A stretch of DNA of 64,000 bases from Zonotrichia leucophrys gambelii (Eukaryota > Chordata > Aves > Passeriformes > Passerellidae): assembly GCF_028769735.1 (NCBI RefSeq), contig NC_088173.1, positions 24,678,038 through 24,742,037 of the forward strand. The letters run 5' to 3'. Within the stretch, counting starts at the first letter, position 1, and each line of letters starts with the position of its first letter. The translations under genes and the position numbers were made by a program. Below, one piece after another: positions 1 through 13,800 of this stretch. A model generated the notes under the pieces. It was not told the DNA's origin, made no database searches, and saw only the letters and a list, made by a program, of their open reading frames with translations.

Positions 1-3000
1 GTTCTGAATTCTGAGCTCACTCTCAGTTACACTATTTCTTTATTCAACCAACAAGTTCTCACCCAGCAGCAGCAGCTGCATGTTTCCACTGATTTATACA
101 CCAGCCCATCATCCTTCCTTTGTGCAACACCACACTTAAAGCTCATTCACAACCACACTTACACAGATGGTCTTTAGTTTTAGAAAGCATATTAAGCTAT
201 TGCAGAGAAGAACACTACACCAGGGCATCAGCAGTTACCCCATTGCTGTGATGTAGCAAGATATCCACAGGTTTTTTTAAAGAATCAGCCTACAAATTAT
301 TCACTTCAGTTACTTTTCTGCTTTGACAGTAAAAAAGTAGCTGATCTGTAGTGGAAGACAAATATGCTATGCTAAATCAGGGTTCTGAACTAACTGAAGG
401 AAATGATTCTTTGAGCAGTTGTTTTCTGCTTTATTCCCATTTTTTTCCACACCAGAAAAAATAGAAATGTTGCGAACACATTGAGAAAGATAAAAATACA
501 AGTTAAACACAGAATGGAAAATAATTTCTTTTCAAATTGAAAACCACATCAACAAACAAATTAACAAGGAAAAAACCTAACAAAAACTTATGACCAAGGA
601 CGAGACCTCTAATCAGAGAGCAATTTTTATTCAGGATATCTAGCTTCATTTCCTAACACCACCCCCCACCTCCCATTTAACTCAAGACACTCAGACAACA
701 GCTCCCCTTCTAAAGATAAACAGCATACTCAATTTTTTAGGTCTGAGAAAACTCCTAATTTACTGAGTAATTCAAGAAGTCTGCCAACAAAAAAACAGGA
801 AAGACCAGACTTGACATTCCTGATAATTCTAAGGTGTTAAATGATCAAGAAACAAACCCAAAATAAACACTTTTTCTCCATCACTAAGTGGGGAGTGAGA
901 GATAGTATACTATCTCTGTCTTTAAAGGTGTTCTTTAACCTAGCTTCCCAAAACTGGTGGCCTGTAACCTTAAAAATCTGCAAATTCTCCAAACTCATTT
1001 TAGTATCTTGCAGATATCAGTGTTTGCCTGAAAAGGATACAGGCATTCAGATATGGGAGAGAGGGAGGAAAGACAGACAAGCAGCCCACCAAAAAAACCC
1101 ACGCCACCTCACCAAAATCAGATCATATAAGCCACAGGTTAATTCCAGGAAGATGCAATTTGAAGACTTAAACACATAAAAAGTGAACAACAAGAGATCC
1201 TGAGACAGGAATATTAATTTATTCATGCTTCCAGTACTATATTTAAATATACTTTAAACAGTAAGTCAATGTTTTCTATGTGGAATTTTAGTTTTACATG
1301 CACCAAATGAAATCCTCTTCTATTCTACCAGGAAAAACGCCTGGAGTCATATGAGTGAGCACTAAATCCCAGAATTAATTCAGAGGAGGAACATTCCTAA
1401 ACATGCTCAACAGAAGACATTGACAAGGCTGCCTTCTGATGGGTAGGACGGGCTGTGAATGTCACCATGCAAAAAGCTTTGGGCAATGCTCAGTCCAGAA
1501 GAAAGTCTGTGAAATCAGACTTGAAACAAAGGTGTGCTCATCACCCCACTTCTCCCAGCCCACACCAACCACCTCAACCCCCACTGTCTTCTCCTTAGAT
1601 ATCCCAAGCTACCTTTGTAGGAAGCATCAAGGCAGCTCGCCCAAGAAGCCCAAAACCCAAGGATGGTGGAGAACAGTGACCCATTCCACAAGCACTCAAA
1701 ACAGAGTTGTAAGGTCCTTTTCACCCCAGAACTCAGCAAACACAGCCTGGTTCTCCATACACATCTGAAGTTTTTCACATTGAAGACTAAATCATCTGTT
1801 AGCTTGGCCTTAAAATAGTAAATAGTCTGGGAAATAGCTAAGGTAAAGATAGGACAGCAATTATTCTGTGTTCCTTTTTTTATTAATAATTTCATAATTT
1901 AAAAATAATTCTCACCATGAAGGAAAATAAAAAGTTATTTTACTTCATCAACACTACCAATAAACCAAAAAAAACAACTTCTGAACACCAAAGCTAAAAA
2001 ACTACTGGAACACATTTTGGATGTCTGTCATTACACATTCCGCAGGTGACTATTCAAAATCCCATGAAACTGCCTCTACTCTCTGCTGCCATGTTGTCCA
2101 AGTATTCTGGAAGAAAACAGATTCTGTGAGGGTTCCCAGAAGTGGGGGTCAAATTCAAATACCAACTGCAGCCAGGAGCTTCAAAGAAACCATGGGGATT
2201 GACAACCATATTCACTATTAATCATGTTGGCAGATATAGTAGATGGCTTCAGAACACAAGAGAGATAAAAATGTAGCTTATTATAAAATCATAATCAATA
2301 ACCCTATCAGTTCTGGCCTTGACCTCCTTTCTTGAAGCACAACAAAACTTTTCCACAAGAGTAGGCAGCCATGTACTGAGATATGTCAGTGTAATGTGTA
2401 TATGCAAGAGAGCATAATTACATTGTATGCTCAGTTCTGTATTACTCAAATTGGGCGCTGAGCTACTAATTTAATTTTTCATTATATTTGTATATGGAAT
2501 ATGCATTTGCACTGTCCATGCATGCCCATGCACACTCAATCTGATTTTAGATACACAAGGTTCTCACATATATAATTTGCTTAATTTTAAGAACAGTTAT
2601 GAAACATAGAAAGCCTGATCTTTGATTTGATGTGTGAACAATTGCAGCAGAGATGCCCATTGCAAGTATGCCACTGCACCTGGCAGACATGAAAGCCACT
2701 GTATTCAAGTTCTTGGTAATTTTTAAGCTACCAGCAGCACTTCTAGTGATATTTTATTTATGGCATAAAACCTTGCAGGATCTTGTAGTTATGCAGGACC
2801 TTTGAAGAAGAGGAATAAACATTTTCTTGTGCAATGAGGCACGATGTGGCACTAGCCGGGGCAGTGGCAAACCACTACCAGCAAATGATAAAAAAGAAAG
2901 GGAGAAAAACCTGCAGGTAACCATAAAGGGCAAAAAAGGAAAGGGAGATGTATGCTCTGAAGGATGGTCAACCCTATAAAGGACTGGCTGAGGAAAGGAG

Positions 3001-6000
3001 GGGGCATTTAACTACAGGCATGGTTTGAAAAGGGTAGAGCTGACAGAAGCAGTCCCAATAAAGCAGGTGATGGATGGCCAGGGTTTGAAACCAGAGTGCA
3101 TGAGCAAAGGACAGGCTTGAGACATTGTGAAGGAAGTTGAGCCACTGTGTTGATAACCTGGGAGTGCAGGTGTGTGGGTGAGCTGATTACCTGTGTGATA
3201 TGCTCTCTTCAGTATGTATTTAAAGTACAAATTCTGGCTATTCTAGCTTGTTAAACACTGGACTCTCAATGTTTGCCAGTCTGGGCCTGTTGAAGAGTGC
3301 AATAACATGCACATAAAAGCAGCTAAAAGCTTCTTCTCTGCTCTAGTCAGGATGCCAATAAATAAAACCTGTCAGCCATTTCAACAGGGTATCATTCAGA
3401 AACAACTAGGAAACTTTCCAGAAGAGATACAGCAGAGAAGACCACTGCTTCAGTCAAGGCTCCCTGGAAAAACAACAAACCGAAAAAAGGGATGAAGCAA
3501 AGGAAATTCCAAATAGGTGTTTCTCCTTACAAAACTGCTTAGCACAGTATGGTACAAACAGCAGGACTTCTAAAAAGGCTTAAACAAAATCATTGATCTT
3601 ATCCTAGTTGTTAATGTATCGAGAATTTTTATAAATGTGCTTGGCCTTTTCTCTAACCACCATATAGTGGCCAGGCCACACACCCAGACAGCCCTGGACA
3701 AAGCACTGAGTGGAGCCTTGCAGCAAGCTCCATCATGGCCAGCTTCGAGTATTTGTCAAATTTTTCAAATTAAACATTTGAAAATACCCAAATATTTTAA
3801 GTTGTAGGAAAGACTTCACAGCAGTGACAATATTTCATAATAGTCTTATTAGTTAATAGTCTTGATAGTTTGAGAAAAATATTCAGTAAGGAGCCTGTAT
3901 TTGCCATTTACATGTGAAAATCTCCACAACTTTGATAGCTGTTGGGATTTTTCATAGAAACAGCTAGAAAGTTAGTAGTACTGACACCTATTTCTGCATG
4001 CAAATAGAGCTGCCACATTACAACAGTGCAAATAGAATAATTTTAAAGACAACTGATGTTAAATGTATTTGCTAGCCCAAGGACCTAGCCTCCATTGCCA
4101 AAGAGCTGGAATATCATCAAGTGCTTGAGATACAATGAACTGAAACGATCTGAAATCTGTCACAAAAGTCAAACAAGAGACATGGAGCCCATTTAGGCAA
4201 TGTGACTGGATATCACAACACTTCTAGATAAGATACAATTGGAGTATAAAGCTGGTGCTTATTCACACCAGGTAAACTGTAAACTTAAACTTCTTGGTAA
4301 AAAAGAAGAAACAAAATAGTCCAGAGTTTCCCTTTCTACAGCTATGAGGAGGAAAGGCAGTCTCCTCCCTCTTTCCACTTTTACAGACTAAGGATTTATG
4401 GTAAAATAGAACAGAAAAAGCAGAAGGCATCTCAAAGCACAGTTACTGGTGCAGAGCCTACAGAAGGTACTTGGTGCTCACTGCAGTTTGCAAGAAACGT
4501 GTGCAGAGAGGGAAATGTGTCTGCAAACACCTGAGCTGCTGGAAGAGCACACACAGAGGAACTGCAGACTCCCACCCATGGCTGCAGCAACAGTCTGCCC
4601 TGGTAACTGAACAGCTGCTAACCTTTCAGGACCTGAGTGCTCAAGGACCTGCTCAGAGCCATTCTCAACTCTTACAAAACCAAGCAGGTCCTCAGGGGAA
4701 CAGGAAGTATGGAAAGGGCAATCCCAGGGAATCCTTGCTGAGGATGGGTGCAACATTGTGCAAGGACAGGCCAATGTGATGACAGCTTGCTAAAGCTATC
4801 TCCTGTGATATGACAAAGAAGGAATTAGGGAGTATTAAACAGAAGGGGGAACACAGAACAAATAACACTTCACCTGGTATCTCTATTTTCTGGATTATTT
4901 GTATGTGGAGCTGTAAGCTTCTGATGCCTTTCCCCTAGCAAATGGTGAATCACTATTCTAGGAGACAGATATTCAGTCTAGGAGGCAGACAATAAACTAA
5001 GAAAAAGTAAGATATAGCAGAAGAACAATGAACATACACTTAGAGAAAAAATGGTGAAAAAAACCCCAAAAGCTCTGAGGCTCCCAAAAAGAACAAAATT
5101 TTAAACTGTCTACACTAAAATCTTAGAAACTACTGTAGGAAATGAGTTACTGGACCCATTTATTCTTAGACCACACATGCATGATGACATGAAAGCATGG
5201 AAACATTTTTCCATACCAGCAGAAGCACCAGGCCCTTACATCCCTGTCTTGCCTGCCATCACCCATCCAGCTCTCAAAGGGAAAAATCCAAAACAGCTCA
5301 ACAATTGTGAGAAGAGTAACAAAGAGAGTCTTTCCCATTTCTGATGCATGCAATAATCAAATACACACAAACACCTGCACACTGGAAAGAAGCCCCTTTC
5401 CAGCCTTCCCTTGGGAATAGCAACAAATCTCATGTCTAATGCCCCTTGATTTCTAATACCCTCCTCTGTCATAAAATATCTTCTATTAATTTCTCAGGTG
5501 ATTCCTTAAAAGCACTTAAATCCTCTGGCCTCACTATCTTGAGTGATAGGCCTGTTGTCAAATTTGTTGTCAAATAAATAAACATACTTTTTCACTCTTA
5601 GCAGTACCTATTGGAGAGTTAATGCATCTAGTTGAGCATTGCAGACAAAACTGATAAACAACTTAACAATTCTAGCTGAATGACAACATTTACATCACAT
5701 ACACTACACTAGCTGAAAGATTTTCTACTTGTCATAAAATAACAACCAATATCTAAGCCAGAAAGAGGAAAAGAAGAAAAAGTACTTTTCTTTCAGACTA
5801 ATTTTCTGACTGTACACAAAGTTAACTAGGAGTCACTCTCTTTCAAGTTAGTACTCCACTGTTCTCCTCTGTCTGACTTTCAGAGGAAGGAGATAAATTC
5901 TGTTTATATAATGGAATATGTACTAAAATGCAAACAAAGAGGGAAGAGGGAATGGTTTTGAGGTCCCAGAACTACTGTCACCTACTTTTTTTTTTTGATT

Positions 6001-7158
6001 GATTACATTTCAACTTGTTGATATCCTCCCAAATCTAAGAGATATATTAATCAAGTATACTAACATAACACAATTTTTACAAGATTGTCTGCAAAAGCAG
6101 CTCAATTTAGGGTCATAAATTTGAGAGCAAAAGACTGTAACATGTTCTACTCATGACTGGATCCGAGATTTGCTGCTGCACAGAGGAAACAAAGTGCATT
6201 GGCAGAATGACCTTGAAGTGGTAAAGCATGTGAGCTGAGGTTGATCTGCACATGGACCTTAACTTAGCAATTTCCCAAGTTTCAGCCACTCACTTTGATG
6301 TGAAGCACCCAAGCAATTCTAATGCTAATTTTGTCAGGTTTGTGGTTTACATTTCCCTCAAGTACACACAAATGGGTCAGTGCCAACAGTGAGCAGGCAA
6401 GGAACTGTACATCATTAAGCAGGGCTCCCAGGTCAGTTGATGAAGCTTCACCTCTTTAATCATGTGAATAGACCTGAAGTTTGTGATAGGAGAGGAGAAG
6501 GCTGTGCTTGGATGTTGGTCATATGGTGATCACAGGAACACTGAGAAGCTACTGCTGGCAACTCTGTGACTTCTAGCACGTCTCCTTTGAGCACCAAGCC
6601 ATGGTAGCAAATCCCATGGGTGCTGAACGTTGGAGCTGCCTTTCTGCCCTATGGAAACCCAGTGACCAGGCCAGGAAACAGACCCAGATGAACCAAGCAG
6701 GCAGTGAACCAGAAGGCAAAAAGGGACTAAGTAGCACAGGGCTACCAATATTCAACTCACAGGCACTGCAATGGGAAGGCATGAGGCAGGTGCCAAAGGA
6801 GTGAAATTTGTTTGCTTAGAATACACTTCAATTCTGAATTTTATAACTCCCTAGAGCAGTTATCTGCACACAGGAAGGCTCTAGGTCTTGCTGTTTATGG
6901 GACAAAAGGGACATCATAAAACAAAATATGTCTCATCAACTCCTTAAAAGCAGGTGAAATTACTTGAAGGGAATGACTATACTGTGACCTCAATATCACA
7001 AGTCAAACCAAGATTAAACATTGGCACTCAGTGGTTCCCTGTTCCCTCTTCCCTAGCCTCAGGAAGGTGTTGAGATTCCTCTTTTACAGAACTTCATGTT
7101 GGAATCCCAGTCAGCAGAACTCTACAAAAAATAAGTTCCACATAAAACCATGATTTAC
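1..7158 (-). other. FHDC1: FHDC1 intron sequence (left part of window)
   Basis: This stretch follows the donor site of the FHDC1 exon at 7159-7261 and should be intron, possibly with more FH2 exons that I could not find. I looked on the minus strand for the next conserved FH2 segment and saw no convincing exon with flanking splice sites. The open frames here (for example around 841-1179, 1515-1895 and 4478-4774) have no recognisable protein character. No interspersed repeat was identified with confidence. Confidence 0.6.
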
Positions 7159-7261
7159 CTCCTCTGCTTCTGGTAATAATTTAAGAAATTCATGTAGCAG
7201 CTCAGAACCATAGGGCTGACTTCTTCCATGATAAATATCTTCAATGATGGATTCGGCAGAC
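7159..7261 (-). CDS. FHDC1: FHDC1 coding exon (FH2 domain, residues about 183-216)
   Basis: A 103-nt internal exon. Read on the minus strand it has an acceptor ending in CAAG at 7265-7262 and a donor GTAAAT starting at 7158. It completes the split Lys codon of the previous exon and then encodes 34 residues, including SAESIIEDIYHGRSQPYG and HEFLKLLPEAEE, and ends in phase 0. This matches the early FH2 segment of FHDC1, where a similar helix-rich stretch follows the FLKQFKK motif. FH2 domains form ring-like dimers that nucleate actin filaments and hold their barbed ends. This is the last FHDC1 exon recognised; the downstream FH2 exons and the long C-terminal tail (the human protein is about 1140 residues) are not visible. 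Confidence 0.9.
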
Positions 7262-7770
7262 CTTGAAAAAACAATTGAGCACACGTATTTCCAACACTTG
7301 CAGGGTGAACAGTTACACAGATTGAACAAACCATGCCTGGGCTACCCAACAGAGTTATAAAGAGGCAGTGGATGCATCAGTGTCCACAGCAGCACTGCTC
7401 TGACACCATTTTCAGTGATGCCTTTACAGAAGGGCAACATTATCAGTGAATACAGACGGCAATAAAACAGCTTGAAAACGTTGCTCCCATTGCCCCTTTC
7501 TAATTGTTTACAAAGAGAGGAAGCCAGCAAAAGGCAGCTCACAGGCACTGCTACATGAGCTAAAGGGGCTTCCCTTAACCATATCTGAAAACTCACCTCA
7601 ACTGCTTAACATCAGCAAACTCTGTTTGATGCTAAGTCATAAACTCACAACTGAACATATCAGAAAACAAATTATGCCAAATTATTTCTGAGAAAACTGC
7701 ATAAAACTGCAAACTCCACAAGCACAGAGCACAATGTATATATTTTATGAGAACTACAAAGAATTCTTAC
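7262..7770 (-). other. FHDC1: FHDC1 intron, about 0.5 kb
   Basis: A short intron between two FH2 exons, with donor GTAAGA at 7770 and an acceptor after TTTTTTCAAG at 7262. I see nothing else in it. Confidence 0.85.
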
Positions 7771-7832
7771 TTTTTGAATTGTTTGAGAAATATGCCAATG
7801 TTCATACTTCGTTTTGCATCCAAAATGGAAAC
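7771..7832 (-). CDS. FHDC1: FHDC1 coding exon (FH2 domain, residues 162-182)
   Basis: A 62-nt exon encoding VSILDAKRSMNIGIFLKQFK and two bases of a following Lys codon. The acceptor is a pyrimidine-rich TCTCTCAG ending at 7833 and the donor is GTAAGA at 7770. The ILDAKRSMNIGIFLKQFKK block is a conserved early FH2 motif of the formin family and closely resembles FHDC1 of other vertebrates. Entry is phase 0, directly after the GAG codon ending the exon at 14595, and exit is phase 2, completed by the G at 7261. It is too short to appear as an independent open frame and was found by reading the splice sites. Confidence 0.92.
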
Positions 7833-10800
7833 CTGAGAGAGAAAGCAAGAGATTAATCTAACAATACCTAAGAAAATAGCATATAATGCAGATATCATTT
7901 CTTAAATTGCTACAGATAACTCTTTGCACCAAATCCCAGACCAAATAAATACAGAGTCACTTCTTATCAACAAAGCTCATATACTAAAAAACTAGTTTTT
8001 ACCAGGGAAATATATAGCACACTCGCATCACCTTTCTCCAAGTGAAGCAAAAAATTCCATAGCAACATATAAGGAAGGAAAGAATCAGTATTTCTATTTC
8101 ATTACAAAGTAAAAACATTCTTCTTGCTTATTTCATAACCCTGCATCTGCAAAGTGTTGCTTATCAGGTAACACACTGTATTGCATTTGAAGGCCCCAAG
8201 GGTAGTGAACGCCACACTTCAAAACTCATGTAAATTCAGAGGTTTTGTGACAAATGTGAGGATGGGATTTCTAAGCAGAAAAGCAGAAATGGGATTTCTA
8301 AGCAGAGGTCAGGTGCATTACTGATTTAATTCATGCCAACTAACAGCCACACTGACTCAGGGGAAAATGAGTATGTCGATCTTGAATCAAACCCTGAAAC
8401 ATAAAATGCTCAAACCTGTTTGCTTACCTACAAGCAAACAGAAACCCATAATAAATAAGCTCTCCCAGCTCTGTACTTCAAAGTTGGTTTGCTGTATCAT
8501 CTTACATATATAATTCTGAAGATTAGGCAGACAGGAAAAAACCCAAACCCACCCCACAATATTTCCCTTTAATTTTGTAAAAAATTGTAAAAGCAAAATG
8601 CCTCTTTTATTTTTCTTCCTGTAACAGCACACAAGTTTAAACCTGAGAGGTTTGGCCTGTTTTAGTTGTGTCCTAAAGGTTAAAATTTTACCACAGCTAT
8701 TTTGGTGATAGCAGCTACAGAAGTCATGAGATTTACAAGGACAAGAGAATTGTTTCACCTGAACAGTTCCACCTGATGGCTATAATAAAAGAGCTCAGTA
8801 CACATAGATGTTCAAGACTACTGTTGCACTCGCAAGTGTTTGTGGTTTTGACAACTGGAAAGGCATTTTGACCTTTGTGACAGTGCTCAGATTAGAAGTA
8901 GATATATAAATGCAACATTGGCATTATCACGAAATTGAATTAGCCTGCAGTCAGCTGGTGACAGTGAAAATATAGGGATGATTAATGGGCTATCCTCAAC
9001 ATACACCCAGGAGACAGCCTCTTCGTCTGCTGAAAATAGTGAGTCATATTGAAAAGTTTTCTGAAATTCTGGAATTTCCTCCCTTCTGAAAACAGTGAAG
9101 ACTAGAAAACACAGGAAATATCAGCATATTGGTTTTAATTAGATGATTGGTAGCCTGAAGCCCTTCAGTTTTAGCATACGCAGAGATAAGGGGGCAGATT
9201 GTGGTTTATTCTCCTGTTATCTTAAGAGTTGAGAGGCCCCCAACAGATCATTAAGGAAAAGCCCCTTAACACAGGACAGGTTCAAATATCTCTCCCCCTG
9301 CAGTATCTAATCTTTTTCAAATGTTTTACTGCAGGGACCTCTCACTGACCTCTCTAACTGCAGCTCCAGTCTCCAATTGCTCCGGTCACCCCCAGTTCTC
9401 TGGTTTCTCTGTACTAGTTTAAGCCTATAAGCTTTACCATCATTTGGCTTTTGGTTTGTTTGGGGTTTTTAAGCATATTCAGAGTTAATCTTGTGTACAT
9501 TTTTTAAATCACAGTCAGTAACTGTTACAAGGAGACTGATCATCAGATGAGTAAACCTTTGTTTTCCATGGCACAACTCAGATTTACAGTACAACCTCAA
9601 ACAAATTACATAATTTTTTTTTAATATCTTCCCTCGAAGAAAAACAACAAAGGGGAACATATACAGCTGCATTTGTCTTATCAGTACAACAAAAAAGGTC
9701 ACAGCTGTTGTTAAGTACCAGGATTTTACATACACTTCTTGCTCTGTATATGGCTGTACTCTATTTTTTCTCTGGTTTCTTGTTTAACCACACAATCAGA
9801 ACAAGTCTCACTTTTTGGCTACTCTTTGCTTGGTGTCTACTCCAAGCTTATCAGAAGCGTTTGAAACTGCTGTCATTACATAACTACCTTCAAGGAGTTT
9901 CCAGATGAGAGCACAAGGAGGAGAAAAGGGAACCTGGCAGATACTCCATAAATACAAGTTCCTACTCCTTGCACACAAATACACTACCTTCCATCCCACA
10001 TTCAGTTGCATATTAGATTCATAACCTCAGCCTGAACATCTGTTCACAATGTCTACTCTTCTCCACTGAGATTTCATTTAAATTTGTTCATGCAGAGCAC
10101 TGTCTGCTGTTGCTTTTTACCCTTTGAATATTACCACAGTTTTTTCTAAATTCTGCTCAGTCTGCTCCTGTCTTCACACACACCATCAAAGCTGCTGCTG
10201 GCACAGCACGTTTCAGGTCTCTGTTTGCCCCCAAAGAGGTTCTGAAGCACTGTCCATCAGCAATACCCCTGGGCTTCTTGACTCAAAAAGTTACACTGGA
10301 CTATAACTGAGAATTGGGAACAGGCATTCCTAGTCCCACTGGGATTCTCCATAGCAAAAAAACACCTCTCATATGGTTTCTTATGATTTACTTGAGATAA
10401 ATTCAGGAGAGCTTTCTCCATTCTCATCCTCTACTCTCTGAAACTGGAAACACTACAATTCTCTCAGATACTTTCCACCATCTCCATACCTGTACTTTGC
10501 AAGCCCTTGTAAAACACCACAAGTCACTTGCCATCACTTCCCATGTCTACTTTATAAACAGTGCAATCTCTAAACCAAGGACAGCAATTCACTCATTAAT
10601 CCACTTTTCATCATCAGAGTACTCAACCCAGCATACTTCCAAAATCTGCAGCAGGCACATATCACACAGGTCTCAAATTGACAAATGTTAATCCACCACA
10701 GTTATCAAGGTGCTATGAGAAGGGGAAAATTAGCCTGAGTACCATGGTGAAGTTGTGTTGATGGTAAGAGGCATCCCAACACGAATTTGCAATCAATATG

Positions 10801-13800
10801 AAAGATTCGGAGGAGTGTACAAAAGATTCTGGGAGACACAAAAAGACCCACATCAAAACTGACTTTGTAGTGACTGGAGAGATGCAACAGGAGTTTCTTG
10901 CCATGAAATCATCAATGAGGAAGAGAAACACAACAAAGTAGATTTATAACAGATCAGTAAAACAAAACATTGTAGGTTTTCTTTGCCCAAGAATAATGGG
11001 ATTTCTCATGGTGGGACAGAGTTTACAAATTACAGCAGGCATGGAACAGCCTGGTGGCTCAGGCTGGGTGCTGAAGGTTAGGAAGGATATAAATAACTTC
11101 CTGCTTCAGCCTCCACTTCACATTACAGCACAGCAACCATCACTCCATGCCTGCAGTCACGGTGCAGCAGAGTGAGCCTAACAGCTTCCTAAAGGGCTGT
11201 CCCCGCTCTGTGTCATCCTCCCGTGTCACGCTCCTAGCCTGCTTTTTCCCTTAGGCAGGCACTGGTACTCATCTCATTTGGTTCTTGCTGATAGCTCTTC
11301 TCTGGATTAACAGGTTGAATCAGCTCTCAAGAAGGTGGAACAAGCATCAGAGCCAGCACAGGGAAAACACAGAAGGCACGTCTAGGAGAGGGGGCAAGAG
11401 ACATCCTGTTCACTCCTCCATCTTCCTTCTCTCTCCTCCTCCCACTGTCCCTTTGCACAGGTTCTGGAATGCACTGCATCCTTCCTCAAAGTCATCAAAC
11501 CTCTCTCAAAGAGCAGAAACTGCTCCAGTAGAAAACAAACCAAGAGCCCCACCACACTCTGCCGAGCTGTTTACTTAAATATGTTTACAGAGGGTGCAAT
11601 ATGTGTATTACATGATCCAAAACCTGTCCAGAGGCAGCGGACAGGTGGGGTGAGGTGAGAGGCAGGAGCAGAGGCACGGTTTGAAGGAGAAAGCAAGAGC
11701 AGCTTCTCTGACTGACAAGAAGCTGCTCTGCCCACTCTGCTGCCAGGCTAACTAGAGCCTGGCCGAGTGCCTGCTGTGCCACACTGGGACACCACTGAAG
11801 GATGGGGAAAGTAAATTGGCGTGTAAACTTAACCTTGCACCCCCTATTTTTCAGAGCCTCAAATTACATGGAACCATAGGGCAAATTAAGCCTTTGGTCA
11901 AGGAAACATTTTAATTAATCTCCTAAGGGTTTGGTGAGGGCTTGTTTACAAAAAGGAAAGCATTTGCTGTAGGAGTTTGACTCAAGCCTCAGAAGGGACT
12001 TCTGTTACAATGATGATGTTACATATGAATTCCCTGTGGAGTGAGGAATTCAAAGGACATGCAGTGTTGTAAGCTCCTACATGCATAGAACTTTTACCAA
12101 AATTGCTCATCATTTCATAATCAACAGCGATCTCTGGCAAAGGTATGAAACCCCAAATCTCCTCCAGAGTCTGTAGGGCAGTGCCCTCAACACTGGCTGA
12201 AGAGTAACTCTTCTCCTCTTCCACTGAAGCCACACCTTGCACCAAGAGGGAGGCTATAGGGACCACAGAGCACTCCCTGGCCCTGCCCTTCCGTACAGCA
12301 CTTCGGACACATGCTGCTTTTTTCAGATTTGGATCTAAGCAAAAGTTGAGTTTATGCACTTGAAGTTGTCTTGAAAATTCACTGCTGATATATGATGCCA
12401 ACTAGGCTAATTCCACTACGAAAATTCTAAGAACATTTTTCTTTGCTGGACCACAAAGCCCTACAATCAACTGTGTCGTACACAAAAGGAACAGAGGACC
12501 TGAAACTCAAAATGTCTGATCCACCTGGCCCTGCTGGTTTATGGAGCAGCCACAAGCAGAGCTCCCTCAGCCCCACACCAGCACACTCTCCGCCAGGTCA
12601 CACAGATTGCTCACACCCCAGCTCCTGTCAGCCTCTGTAGGTTTTACCAGAGCTAGCTGAGGATAGCCATCCACGATGAAGCGATCGATGGCAGCTGACA
12701 ATGTGCGGAGTCACAAACCAGGCCCGTGCTCCCCACCCCAGCCCCTGCCGAGCCAGGCCTGAGCAGGTGAGGCACGTGAGCTGCTGCCCATCTGCACTTC
12801 CAGTGACACACGGCTCCTCAGGATTATCTCCTTCCCCCCTTGCTAAGCAGATAGGACTGCAAAGTCCATTAGCACATGAGAAATTGCTCACCACTGACAC
12901 ACTGCTGCCGCATGCCTGACACAGCTTAGCGAGCCAGTGGACACTTTGTCACTTAAGTGGCATCACTCAGAGCCAGTCCTGCTGCCTCACCACCTGCCAC
13001 GTGCAGAGTCACCATGGGAGCCCTGAGCCAGGTGCGCAGGCATCAAGCAGGGCAAATGCACTGCACCACTACATCGGCTCCAGACAGATGCACGAAAACC
13101 ATAACTTTCGGCAAGGCAGGGTTTTGTTTTCAAGGCACTGTATCTTGGAGAATCCCTGGTTTTGCAGGCCTCTGATTTTAATCTCTACCACTGCATGAGT
13201 TCTAGAGCTCACTGGGGTTTTCTCTGACCTACCTATTGCACACTATGGGCCACATTCAGTTTATGAAACTTATTGTAATATTTACCAGAACTAGATCTTT
13301 ATCACACAGCAGTCCTGAAAGGGGGAGCCTCTGAGGAAAAGCAGGAGGCCAGAGCTCTGTACGTCTGTTCTCAGCACAGGAAATGCACTCACTACACTCC
13401 TGATTCAAAGACGAACATAGCCTGAAAACAGCACACAGGTTAATGACTACCTCTGATGATGGCCCCAATTACTACCTCCCAACATCAGGTTTCAGAGCCT
13501 ACGATACACATGCCCTCTTAAACCTTAAATTTTAATATGCACAACATGCATACTATCAGTGCATTGGTTTCTCATCTTGTCCCTTCTGATCTTATTTTGA
13601 CATCTCCTGAATCCTGCAAGATATCAGCAACTTCATGTCCCTATTTTCTCACTAAAAATTGATGCATTGTTACATCTCTTAACCGAATGCCCTCTGTATT
13701 TTGTTTACAAGCCAACATGTATGTAGACACACACTAGTGATTAAATCTGCATTTCAGCCCTCCAATTACTTCAGAGAAAGATCACTTGAGACAATTCAAT

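Noticed and set aside
2815..3300. LTR-like stretch with purine-rich runs
   Set aside because: No paired ends, target-site duplication or recognisable LTR motifs.
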